Source: Eopsaltria australis (lineage: Eukaryota; Chordata; Aves; Passeriformes; Petroicidae). Taken from it: a stretch of DNA of 64,000 bases. A model generated the notes under the pieces. That model saw nothing but the letters and a program-made list of their open reading frames with translations. It did no database searches and was not told where the DNA came from. Location: the NCBI GenBank assembly GCA_034509425.1, contig JAVTVJ010001355.1, positions 290,239-354,238 on the forward strand, given 5' to 3'. Shown here piece by piece: positions 1 through 11,105 of the stretch; positions within the stretch are counted from its first letter, which is position 1; each line of letters opens with the position of its first letter. The translations under genes and the position numbers were made by a program.

Positions 1-967
1 CCCCAAAATGGCCCCCAAAATGCCCCAAAAATGACCTAGAATTGGCTGTAAAATAACCCAGAAATTCCCCCTATAAATGACCCAAAAATAGGCCCAAAAT
101 AGCCCCAAAAAATGACCCAAAAGTGACCCAAAAATGGCCCCAAAAATCGCCCCAAAAATAGCCCATAAAAGATCCCAAAATTGACCAATATATGGCACTA
201 AACAATAAGCCAATAAAGACACAAAAAGACCCAAAAATAGGCCCATAAATGACCCAAAACTGGCGCAAAAATAAACCCAAAAATGGCCAAAAAATGGCCC
301 AAAACTACCCCCAAAATGGAGTCAAAAATGGTCCAAACAATGACCCAAAAAATGCCTTAAAAGACAACCCAAAAATGGCCCAAAAATGGCCCAAAAAATG
401 ACCCAAAAATGACCCAAAATGGCCCAAAAATCGCCCCAAAAATGACTCAAAAATTGACCCAAATATGGGCCAAAAATGGCCCCGAAAATGACCCAGAAAT
501 GGCCCCAAAGTAGACCTAAAAACAGCTCAAAAAATGACCCAAAAACAGCCCCAAAATGGGCCCAAATATAGACCCAAAAACGGCTCAAAAATGACCCAAA
601 AATAGCCCCAAAATGGCCCCAAAAATGGCCGAAAAATTGCCTTAAAAGATGACCCAAAAATGACCCCAAAATGGCCCAAAATGAGCCCCAAAAATGACTC
701 AAAAATTGACCCAAATATGGGCCAAAAATGGCCCGAAAATGACCCAGAAATGGACCCAAAAATAGACCCAAAAACAGCTCAAAAAATGACCCAAAAATAG
801 CCCCAAGATGGCCCCAAAAATGGCCGAAAAATTGCCTTAAAAGATGACCCAAAAATGACCCCAAAATGGCCCAAAATGAGCCCGAAAAATGGCCCAAACA
901 TGACTCAAAAATTGACCCAAATATGAGCCCAAAATTTCTCTGATAATAGCCCCAAAAATGAGCGATC
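1..967. repeat. A-tract satellite, truncated by left window edge
   Basis: This is a tandem array of degenerate 10-13 bp units of the form CCCAAAAATGA or CCCAAAATGGC. It ends where the sequence becomes unique near 968. A higher-order pattern is visible: the block around GGCCGAAAAATTGCCTT recurs at about 628 and 822, and the block GACTCAAAAATTGACCC recurs at about 443, 694 and 902. The A-runs repeat roughly every helical turn, which predicts intrinsically curved DNA. The long minus-strand open frames here encode only Gly/Phe/His/Trp-rich repeats and are a by-product of the array. The array continues beyond the window. Alternating A-runs and GC-rich spacers recall avian 41-bp satellites such as CNM/PO41, but family membership is not established. 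Confidence 0.9.
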
Positions 968-1887
968 CAGGAGGTTTACCATTAAATTTGTACTGCTGTA
1001 GAGTTATGTCAAGTAGTCCAAAGGGATGCTGAACAGCATCGTAACAGTTTTTTGAAATACATGAAAATAAATACTTTGAAAAATCTGGAATTGATCAATT
1101 AAGTAAAATATTCCAAAGTGACGACTGAAGAGCTTGCATCTCATTAACTTCAGTGGTGTGACAGGTTCGAAATCAGGTAAATGAGATTTTTCTTGGGTGC
1201 ATCTGGAAGCATTAACTATCCTTAAATTCTCAGCAGCTGTGAAACTTTTAATGTGGAATTCTATAACAAGGATTTTTTTTTTCAAAAATCACTTGGAACC
1301 ATAATTTTTATCCCCATTATGGGGAGCAGGGGGATGGAATTTAAATCATATAATCCTCAGCGGAGTCACTGATTTGCAGTGATTAAAGGTTAAAAATAAG
1401 AACTTTAAGAACTGCAACTCCAGCTTTCTGCTCGCAACTGGAATAAAAAGTTCTTGGCAGGTTTTTTTAAACGGGAAATTTTCCTCCTGGGGCCTGTCCT
1501 TGCTGTGGCATTCCCTGGACCTTCAATAAACCTGGATGTCCTTGGCTGCCATTCTCCAGAGGGTCCCACCCCGTGCTGGGGAGCTCCAGGTGCCTTTGGG
1601 AGCCAATCCCTCAGTGCTGGGCTCTCTCTGTGCCTCATGGAAAGCCATAAATCCCTCAGGGGGCTGATGCTGCTCCCTGCACACCATGAAACCACTGGAA
1701 ACACGGCTGAATTCAGCCTCCAAAATACTGCAGGGAAGGGAGAATTATAGAAAGGTTAAGGTGAAGAGGTTTGGTGCCTCATTTCATTTCTCTGGCCCTG
1801 CAGTTTTCAGAGTGTTCTCCATTCAAACATAGATGCCACCACACCACCTCTACACAGCCAGTGAGGAGAAGCCCAGGAGCTGGATTT
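968..1887. other. Unique AT-rich DNA, no gene seen
   Basis: This stretch follows the left-edge satellite. A 93-codon minus-strand open frame (1004-1285) shows no recognisable domain and no splice-site context. I see no repeat that I can name. Confidence 0.5.
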
Positions 1888-1939
1888 ATTCCTTGTGGGA
1901 CCCTTCCAACTCAGGATGTTCTATGATTCTATAATTCTT
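1888..1939 (+). mobile_element. CR1 LINE 3' end, about 50 bp
   Basis: A very short CR1 3' terminus. It reads through the GGGACCCTTCCAACTCAGGA motif and ends in imperfect ATTCTATG-type octamers, which mark the 3' end of avian CR1. The element is therefore in plus orientation and extremely 5'-truncated, with no coding sequence. Confidence 0.8.
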
Positions 1940-2134
1940 ATTTTTCATAAGGACCAAGTTTTTCTGATTTGGTGGCAGCCCAGGAGCCATTTCTAGAGAG
2001 CAGCATCCACCCATCTTTGATTTCACAACAGGAAAACCAAAGAGCAGGTGGGGGTGCAGCTGTACTCCCACTGTGCCTCACCTGCTTCTATTCCCCAGAA
2101 TTATGTGCATTCCTAGATCATAAAAGAATCAAAC

Positions 2135-2286
2135 TGTCCAGAGGGGCTGTGGCTGCCCCTGGAAGTGCTCCAGGCTGGCCTGGATGGGGCTTGGAGTAGC
2201 CTGGGACAGTGGAAGGTGTCCCTGCCCATGGCACTGGATGAGCTTTAAGCTCCTTCCAACCCAAACCATTCCATGATTCCATAATA
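2135..2286 (+). mobile_element. CR1 LINE 3' end, about 150 bp
   Basis: This is a CR1 3' untranslated region: a 'ccagaggggctgtggctgcc' start, then 'ggaaggtgtccctgcccatg', then 'ccttccaacccaaaccattc' and an ATTCCATG-type terminus. It is 5'-truncated and carries no ORF2 sequence. Confidence 0.9.
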
Positions 2287-5200
2287 ATCCATTTTACTGC
2301 ATCTCTGTCCTTTGCTGAAACAAAACCATGGCTGTAGAAACAGGCATCCATAAATCTGGCACTGACAATCCCCTCTCCCTGGCTGCACCCATCTCAGACG
2401 TTCAGCAAAACCTCTGCCAGTTTTTGGAGGAAGCAGAGTTGAGCCCCAGTGCTTCATTCCACGTGCTGTGATCTGTACAAACTGCAGACCAAAGCATGGC
2501 CAATATTCTGCAGACCAAAACACACTGAGGAGGAGGAAGAGCACAGGAGGAGCCTTGGATTAAGGTTTAGTCTGAGAGCAGAGCCCAGAGAGCTCAGCCC
2601 TGGCTGGTCCTGCCCCTGCTCCCCCTTCTCTGCTGAGCAGGAACTCAAACCTCAGCCAGTGCAGCTCCTCAGCCTGGCCTGAGCACGGAGAACAATTCAA
2701 GGAAGGTGCAGATGTTTAAGTGCACCACTGAGCAGCACTCCCAAGGAGATCCTGCAATGGCAGCAGCAATTTAGGGCCGTTTGCAAGTCCCTGAACAGCA
2801 GCTTCAAACGGGTTCTGTGGAAAATGATGCTGTTAGCAGTTACTGAAGTGCTCCCTATCCTCCCCCAGGGAGAAGTTTTGCTGCCACACATCCCTGGGGA
2901 CTCTGTCAGGGAAGTGGATTCTGTGCCTTCCACTTCTTTCATGTCAAGGCTGGAGCTGATAGTGGAGCTACAAACCTTCAAGGTTATCAGCCACAATGAA
3001 CTTTTCCTGAGCTGTTTATCAGAAGAGACTGGGGGAGTTATGCTCCAGCCTCAGCTCTATTTTAATGGAATCTGGACACCTCATTTCCTTTTGGCCCAAT
3101 TTGAAAATCCCATCTTGAAGGAGCTCTCGGTGAGTTTGCTTTCCCCAGTGATTCATTCTCCTCCATGTAATTGTATGAATTGAACTCACACAGGGGCCCT
3201 GATCCTTATCTTCCCCAAGTCAATAAGAGCTGCACTCCTGCTACAGGCACCAGCTCATTTCCACAGCCTTCCTGAGCTGCCTCTGAGTTTATTTAGGAGC
3301 CTGCCTTGAGAGACAGAGACCAGGGAAAAGCCAGCAAAAAAACGGACCAAAAGAGATGCCACAAACCATGTACAAGGACATGTTCTTTCTTCCTAGGCCT
3401 TTCCTGTTTATTTCTCCCCTTTCCACACTTTTAACCTAATTTTATTTACTTTATTTTTCCTGGCATGAACCCCTGCCAACATTTTGATCTGTCCAAATCT
3501 CTGCTGACCTTTGGCTCCACCAAGCAGAAGCAAAAAACTAAATCCAAGCATCATCTATAACCCATCCACGCCTTTTAAATGTAGTTACAATAAAAATAAA
3601 TCCTCTGAGCAAAGGAATTCCACACCCAGCTCTGCCCTTCCTCCCTCTGCTGAGGTAAGGAGGATGGCACCTGTCTCTGATAAAGATCCACAAACACTCC
3701 AGTTATCCCAGCATGAAGAGCAGGACCTGTGTCAATACAGGCAAGGAGCCTTTCTCTACCCTGGCACACAGAAAACAGAGCAGCTCCCCAGTCTCTCCTT
3801 GGATTCTCCCCTCCCATTTATCCACTCAGCAAACACGAGCCCAACAGCACAAACTGAAAGGATCAGCTCGGATAAAATAGATGCTTCGACTGTTTTGCCT
3901 GCAGCAAATCATTTAAAAGCCATTTAATAATTCAAATCATATGCAAGACAAGATAGTGGAGTATTTAATATCAAGTTTTCTTATCTCTATAGGGAAGGCT
4001 GTGTAGAAATCATCAGCACTGGGTGGCAGGAGCCCCTGAATAAATGGAATTAAAGGGTCAATAATATCTCAGGGCTTCTCATCTGAAGAGCCCAAATATT
4101 TTCCAATGTTTTTAAGCTGGAAGTTCCTTGTGCTGCACGTTCCTTGCCATGACCCCAGAGGCCTTGTCCTTGTGGAGCTCCTAAAGCTCAACCATTCAGA
4201 ATTCTCCCAGCCCCAGCTGCTTCAGACCCTCAGTCCTTCTGGGAACCACCTCCATTCCTCTTCTGAAGAGACAGGACCTTCCAGATCTCATCTCAAAGAC
4301 AAAAGCATCTCCATTTTCTTATCCCTTAACGTTCTGAGTAGGGGAAAAAAATTGTTTACACATAAAATCATTAATCTTAATGCTTTCCCAATGGTCTGGG
4401 TGATTGTTCTAACCTCTGCCATGAGTGAAAGCAAAGCTGTCAAGGAATGAAGGGGCAAATAAATCCTCACCAATTCATCCCACAGATGAAGTCTGGAAAA
4501 CCTCCAGCCTCTCCATCAGCACATCCACGTCCCTGATTTACTCCAACCACTCGGAGCTAAACAGATTTCTTATCATTTTATTTGAGGAGGTAAGTGGCTG
4601 ATGGATGGGGCAGGAGTGGTGGCATTAAGGATCCCAAGTCCTCCCAAGGAGCTGTGGATTTGTTGGAATTACAGCTCCCCTCCCTTCAGCAGGGATGGAG
4701 GCTCCCAACAAACAGGCTCAGGGGGATAAAAGAGGGGTCAAACTGCTGTTAGGGAGCAAAGCTGCATCTTCCAGGAAAAAACAGGGATCATTTCCACATT
4801 GATAGAGCTTGAAAATGTTAAAATTTTAAATCTTAAATGCATTTGAGAGAGGCTGCTGAGGAATGCTGGGGATTTGAGGCAAGGAACGAGAAGCAGCTCC
4901 AGTCACGGTGGTTTGTGTTTAATGGCCATGAGTAATTAATCTCCTTTGTAATTTGAATGTCCCTCAGTCTATCCACTGCTCAGACTTTTATTAATTATGA
5001 ATTTGCCTGGTGGAGTGGGCTGCACACCTGGATGTGCAGAACACCAACAAATTCACCAAACACCCACCAAAATTTAAACTCCTGCTGATTCCAGCCCTCC
5101 TGTGACAGCTTCCACCCTAATGTGGCTCCTCCTTAGAATTAGCAGCTGTGCAATTAACTCCCTGCTCAAACACAATTTGCACTGTGACAAAGGACAATTT

Positions 5201-5487
5201 TGCTCCAATAAAGATTTCAGTGTTTGACTTGCAAGTTGTACAAGTCATGGAAACACGGCTGGGTGACTGATGAGATTCTCACTGCTTCAATTGTAATTCT
5301 ACCCAGGAAAATGGTGTCCTTCCATGGAAAATAGCAATAAATCACAAATCCATATTCCTGTCGTGTGAGGCAGGTGGAAAAGTGCTCTCAGTACAATAAT
5401 TCTGCTTTGACTTTGCATATATTTCTTTATCTCTTATTTTAGTGCCACTTACACTGGGACAGAACTGAGGAGAAAAAAGAAGTTTGG
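2287..5487. other. Unique DNA, about 3.2 kb, no gene seen
   Basis: Moderately AT-rich single-copy-looking sequence. Open frames of 119 codons (2824-3183) and 138 codons (3511-3927), both plus strand, lack any domain I recognise and have compositions expected by chance. I see no tandem array or named retroelement. Confidence 0.5.
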
Positions 5488-5754
5488 ATCATAGAAAATC
5501 CTCAGCTGGAAGGGATACACAGGGATCATCCAGTGCAGATCCTGTCCCTGCAAAATCCCACCCTGGGCACCCCTGGGAGGGTTTTCCAAAGGTTCCTGGA
5601 GCTCTGGCAGCCTCAGGGCTGTGCCCATTCCCTGGGGAGCCTGGGCAGTGCCCAGCAGCTTCTGGGGGAAGAACCTTTCCCTAAAATCCAACCTAACACT
5701 GCCCTGGCCCAGCTCCAGCCCTTCCCTGGGTCCTGTCCCTGTCACAGAGAGATT
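5488..5754 (-). mobile_element. CR1 LINE 3' end, about 270 bp
   Basis: It reads on the minus strand. The plus strand starts 'atcatagaaaatcctcagct' and continues through 'gggatcatccagtgcagatc' and 'agcctgggcagtgcccagca', ending near a 'cctgtccctgtcacagagag' motif. This is a different CR1 subfamily from most others in the window: the tail carries CTCAGCTGGAAGGGA in place of GGTTTGGGTTGG. It is 5'-truncated with no coding capacity. Confidence 0.88.
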
Positions 5755-7049
5755 CCAATGTTTGTTTCTTAACCAGAATTTGTGGAGAGGAGGATGCCAT
5801 GGCAGCCACCAGCTGATACACAGAAATTAAGAAGCGTTAATTCCTTCCCATTTTCAGACTTGCTCATCCTTCTTTTCCACCCACAGGACCAAAACCCAAG
5901 CAAAGAGATGAAATTCCAGGTTTGCCAGACCCTAAGGGGTCTGTGCCCTGCTGGGGTCACTCCCCTTTCAGATACAGCAAAGAGGGAAAGAATCAAACCA
6001 GGTGGGAAGAAAACGGGAAACCAACATTGCATGGCAAAGTCACAAAGTTACCAAAGAAATCATCACAATAATTACAATAAATGAGTTGAATTGATGTCTA
6101 ACACTCTTCTTTCTGCAAATTGAAACACACAAACATGGAAGAGGCAGAAATAACAACAACATCAGAGAAAAGGAGGGAACCTGAGTGTCACCAGTCCCTC
6201 CCAGCTGCTCAGGAGTGCCCTGAGCCACGCGTGGTGTCCAAACCCCCACGGGAGGAGAGGAGGCTGGAGGGATCAGGAGCCAACTCTCCCACAGTAAACT
6301 CATTTATTCCCACAATCTGGGAAGTGTTTTAGAACTGCTGAGTGCTGCACTTCCCCGTGAAGCCCTGACAGAACTACTCAGAGGGGCTCCATAACATCTT
6401 GGAAAGGCATTCCCTGACATTATCCACGCATCATCCAGAAAATGGCTTTCCTTTTAAATCTTTCTCTAGAGAAAAAAAAATTACCTTTGTCACCTTTTAA
6501 TCAGCTTTAAAGGTCTCCACTTCCAGCTAAACCCATGCAGGAGGAAAGTTCTACCCCTGGATACTCCTGGTTGGCATCTCCAGTCCTCGTTTTGTTCCAT
6601 GTGATTTTATTTTCCACAGGGATTGAGGAGGCTGAGGCAGATTTCCTGCAGAGTGAGGAGGAGCAGAACTTTATGGAAGTTCACAGGATACAGCAGGACT
6701 CAGGAATTGAGATGATTTACCACATGGATTTTTTATATATGTACATATCTTAGCACTATATACACCATATATATATTTATATATATTTGTATTAGTATAG
6801 GATCCATGTGTAAGAAAATTCTCAGGCTGAGAAAAAAAACTTCATTTTTGTGTCTCTCTGCATTCTCAAATACACAAGAATTTAACAAAAAATAAATTGC
6901 TGCATCCATACAAGCTCTCTACTGTATTTTTATCAGATTTTCTATTAAGCAACACCTAAAAATCACAAGAAGAATTAAACTTTTTATATGGAGTTGGCAT
7001 TTTCAAAAGAGCTAGAATGTGTAAATATCATCAAGCTTCAATGCCCCAG
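5755..7049. other. Unique DNA with a TA-rich patch
   Basis: No gene seen. Around 6735-6800 there is a run of TATATATATTTATATATATT-like sequence, a low-complexity TA patch that is prone to slippage. The rest is AT-rich with scattered A-runs. Confidence 0.5.
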
Positions 7050-7916
7050 GTACAAAATGACTTTTTATGGGGAAAAAAAAATCCATTACAATTACACAGA
7101 AAAATAGGGAATAAAAATGAGCTGACACATGGACAGGATCTCACTTAAATAAAAATCCCATCAGTAATTAACAGCTCCTGGGGACAAAAGAGCAGCAAAC
7201 CCCTGGCTGGAGTGAGTGAGAAAGTTCCCTTACACCATTTGCAAGACGTTTAACTGCTCATAAATAGAAAATATTGACATCTTCCTAAATGTGTAAGTTA
7301 AAAAAAAACCCCAGACATCAATTAAAAATGTACAAAAAAAAATTTTTAATGAAAAAATCCATTACAATTGCACCACTTGCAAGACATCTAACTGCTCATA
7401 AATAGAAAATATTGACATCTTCCGAAATGTATAATTTTTAAAAAACCAGGAGATAAATTTAAAATGTACAAAAATTTTTATTTTTATGACTTTTTATGAC
7501 AAAAAAATCCATTACAATTACATAGAAAAATAGGGAATAAAAATGAGCCAACGCTGGAGCTGGGACACATGGACAGGATCTCAATCAAATAAAAGTCCCA
7601 TCAGTAATTAACAGCTCCTGGGGACAAAAGAGCAGCAAACTCCTGGCTGGAGTGAGTGAGAAAGTTCCCTTACACTACCTGAAAGACATTTAACTGCTCA
7701 TAAATAGAAAATATTGACATCTTCCTAAATGTGTAAGTTAAAAAAAAAACAGGAGTTAAATTAAAAATGTACAAAAATTTTTTTTTATGAAAAAAAATCC
7801 ATTACAATTACACCACTTGCAAGACATTTAACTGCTCATAAATAGAAAATATTGACATCTTCCTAAATGTATAAGATAAAAACCTCTAGAGATAAATTTA
7901 AAATGTACAAAAATTC
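7050..7916. repeat. Dimeric tandem repeat, two copies of about 430 bp
   Basis: Two related monomers alternate in the order long-short-long-short. The long form includes the ACATGGACAGGATCTCA and TTAACAGCTCCTGGGGACAA blocks. The short form lacks these roughly 130 bp but shares TCCATTACAATT, ACTGCTCATAAATAGAAAAT and ATTGACATCTTCC with the long form. Long monomers begin near 7050 and 7470, and short monomers near 7325 and 7765, giving a dimer period of about 430 bp. An ancestral duplication with an internal deletion followed by duplication of the pair explains the order. Confidence 0.9.
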
Positions 7917-8348
7917 CTGCTGGAGCCAGAATTGGAGTGCCACGCTTCCACACCAGGATGGAAACAGCCAAAATTGGGATTTCTACACAAGTGCTGCCTG
8001 CAAGATTGTGCAGCTGCCTGACGTAGAGCACCAGGACATTGTGACTGTGGTGGATCTGTGAGGAAAATCTCCCCGACAGATTTGCAATCTGCTGGAATTC
8101 TGGGATTTATGGGAGTCAGGCAGAAGGCCAGGCTGCCGTCAGGCACCAGCGCTGCCCGCTCCCGAAATGCCAGCGTGGTCCAAGGGCACCCTGGATCCTG
8201 GGGATGTTGGAGCTGCCCCGGTGTCACAGCACACCCTGCACACAGCAGCCCCTGCAGCTGCCAAGGAAATGGCATTCTGGAGAGAAAACATTCCCTGGAG
8301 GCTGCGGGAATGCCAGGGCACCCGCTGGCCTGGATTGGCATTCCATGG

Positions 8349-8412
8349 AATCACAGCAGGGTTTGGATTGGATGGACCTTGAGGAGCACCCAGTCCCAAC
8401 CCCCTGCCCCTG
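8349..8412 (-). mobile_element. CR1 LINE 3' fragment, about 65 bp
   Basis: A short minus-orientation CR1 tail: AATCACAGCAGGGTTTGGAT followed by 'ggatggaccttgaggagcac' and a CCCAACCCCCTGCCCC block. It lies just upstream of the (AAAGC)n array. Confidence 0.75.
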
Positions 8413-8460
8413 GAAGGTTCCACTTCCACCTTCCACCTGTCCAAAAATCTGCAGGCAAAC

Positions 8461-8530
8461 AAAGCAAAGCAAAGCAAAGCAAAGCAAAGCAAAGCAAAGC
8501 AAAGCAAAGCAAAGCAAAGCAAAGCAAAGC
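8461..8530. repeat. (AAAGC)14 microsatellite
   Basis: Fourteen uninterrupted copies of a 5-bp unit, 70 bp in total. The lack of substitutions between units indicates a recently active, probably length-polymorphic locus. It keeps three frames open on either strand, which explains Lys/Ala/Ser/Gln- and Leu/Cys/Phe/Ala-type spurious ORFs. Confidence 0.97.
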
Positions 8531-8592
8531 ACTATATCCGAAGTGTTGGAGCAGATCCACTTGGATCTCCTCCACTCCCATTTCCTCAGCAT

Positions 8593-8926
<334 letters not shown>

Positions 8927-9057
8927 ACTTCCCACTGACAAAAGAAAAATCATTCTGCTTTTGGCAGCTAAAATATTAATGGTAAAAGAAAGTGGATTGA
9001 AAATGCACCAGATGGAAACAATTCCTGATCAGTAACTGCAACCAGGAGAGAGAATGA

Positions 9058-9154
9058 GCAGCCTGGGTTGTGGAAGGTGTCCCTGCCCGTGGCTGGGGTG
9101 GAGCTGGATGGGTTGTGAGGACACTTCCAACCCAAAACATTCTGGGATTTTATG
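9058..9154 (+). mobile_element. CR1 LINE 3' end, about 95 bp
   Basis: Plus-orientation CR1 terminus containing 'tggaaggtgtccctgcccgt' and then CACTTCCAACCCAAAACATT followed by CTGGGATTTTATG. It is strongly 5'-truncated. Confidence 0.85.
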
Positions 9155-10267
9155 TCTCACATGGACAGGAGGTGACTGAGTGTTCAATACAATGCAGGGA
9201 CAGCCAGGATAGGATGTTCCACACTGTCCCATGTCCCAGTGCCCACAGAGAGTGGGGCTTGCAGGGATCCCTCTCGAGCCGCTCCAGATCTCAACTTTTA
9301 AAAATCTTTAATTTTTGAATTCCGTTTTTGATGAAACACAACGCTGCTGTTCAGCTATAAAGCATGAGCTTTCATTCTGCATGCAAGCCAGGCTGTCACA
9401 GGCACTAATACCCAGAATTAGTATGCAGCTAGGAGAACATTTAAATTTATCCCAAATTGATGTGGGATCCTCTGACAAATGTCTGTCAGGAGGCGGACAG
9501 GACCCAACCTCCACGTGCTTTGGCATGTTGCCTTTCTACAGGTTTTAGGTCACTTCAAGACAGAAATGGTCATTATCTTTTCAATATAAAATGATATAAA
9601 AGTTTCTAGGTGGTTCCAGTGTGTCCAATTATCCATCCCTCTCCTGGGAAGAGTGTCAGTGAACGAGGATCTGTCATCAGAACCATCACTGCAGCAGCAC
9701 AGTCACTGTCAGGAGCAGCTCAGCAAAACACTTGGTGCTTTTTCATGGTGAACCAGCTTCATTTTCTGTATTAATTAGCTAAAAAGTATGAAAGGAGTGA
9801 GGCATTAATTAGCAAAATGCAGTTGCTGCGTGGCCCCATGCAGGAGAGGAAAGCAGGGGAGGAAAGCAAACACCACTTGCTGTAAAGGCTTAAGGAGAGG
9901 ATTTTCCCCCTTTGTCTCATTTCCCGTGGCACTGGGGTCAGCCCAGCTGACAGCAGGTTGTCATTCCCACTCCATGGAAAAGGAAATAAAAGCTTTCATC
10001 TGTGCCTTGAAGGAAGCAGGCACAAACAGGCACAAACAACTCAGGTCATGGGTGCAGCTCCAGGTGCCCCTGGGAGCAGCAGCGATTCAGGGCAAAGGTA
10101 TCAGGGCTTTGTGGCAGGAACACAAACCCCCAGTGCTGCCCACACAGTGCCCAGAGCTGGGGACAGCTGGTCACTCCATGGAGAGGAGGAACCAGCCCCT
10201 GGTCTGAGAGGTGTGGCTGTGTCTGTTCCCATCACACCTGGGAATCCAGAGATAACGGTGCCATAAA
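9155..10267. other. Unique DNA, no gene seen
   Basis: No tandem array or retroelement was recognised. Overlapping plus-strand open frames near 9830-10266 (125 and 102 codons) show no domain and partly run into the next CR1 fragment. Confidence 0.45.
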
Positions 10268-10376
10268 CCCTGGGATGGGTTACAGCTCATCCAGTTCTCA
10301 TCCAGGGACACCTTCCACCATCCCAGGCTGCTCCAAGCCCTGTCCAACCCAGCCTGGAACATTCCAGGGATAATTA
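10268..10376 (-). mobile_element. CR1 LINE 3' fragment, about 110 bp
   Basis: Minus-orientation CR1: CATCCAGGGACACCTTCCAC, 'catcccaggctgctccaagc' and 'ctgtccaacccagcctggaa'. The terminal octamers are not recognisable. Confidence 0.82.
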
Positions 10377-10467
10377 GACCTGATTTAAGTGCCACTGAGT
10401 GCTGCTGAGCCCAAGGCAGGCAGCGTGTGAAGCTGTGGCAGCTCAGGGAGCACCTCTGGTGACAACA

Positions 10468-11105
10468 CAGCAACAGCCAAGGCCACTCAGCCCACTATTC
10501 CCATGATAAGAAACTTATATCCGACCTCTTTTAATGCTCCTGAGCTTTCCAACAGAAAAAAAGGGGCAAAGAATGTTTCACTTGCATCCAGCACCCAGCC
10601 CTGGGTTGAGGAGCCCAGGGGATCCCAGCTCTGCTGTAATTGCTAAATGCTAAAATAAATTCTCCCATCGTTTTCCCAGCAACAACAGCCAAGGCCACTC
10701 AGAGCACTGTTCCTATGATAAAAAAACACCTGTATTCAGCCTCTTTTAATGCTCCTGAGATTTCTAACAGAAAAAAAAAAGGGGCAAAGGATGTTCCACC
10801 TGCACCCAGCCCTGGTATGGGGAGCCCAGGGGATCCCAGCTCTGCTGTAATTGTTAAATGCTAAAATAAATTCTCCCATCTTTTCCCTGGGTTATAGAAT
10901 CCAGCAACAACAGCCAGGCCACTCAGCCCACTATTCCCATGATAAAAAAAACCTGTATTCAGCCTTTTTTAATGTTCCTGTGCTTTCAAATAGAAAAGAA
11001 AGGGCAAAGGATGTTCCACCTGCACCAAGCCCTGGTATGGGGAGCCCAGGGGATCCCAGCTCTGCTGTAATTCCTAAATGGTAATAGAAATTCTCTTTTC
11101 CCTGC
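10468..11105. repeat. Three-copy tandem repeat, about 210-225 bp unit
   Basis: Units start at about 10468, 10677 and 10902 with CAGCAACA..CAGCC..GGCCACTCAG. Each continues through CTTTTTTAATG or CTCTTTTAATG, an A-run, GGGGCAAAG or AGGGCAAAG, and GGGGATCCCAGCTCTGCTGT. The third unit degenerates after 11080. Copies differ by small indels and roughly 10 percent substitution by eye, so the array is not new. It has no coding potential. Confidence 0.9.

Noticed and set aside
322..897. 191-codon minus-strand frame rich in Gly, Phe, His and Trp
   Set aside because: It is translation of the A-tract satellite and degenerates with it.
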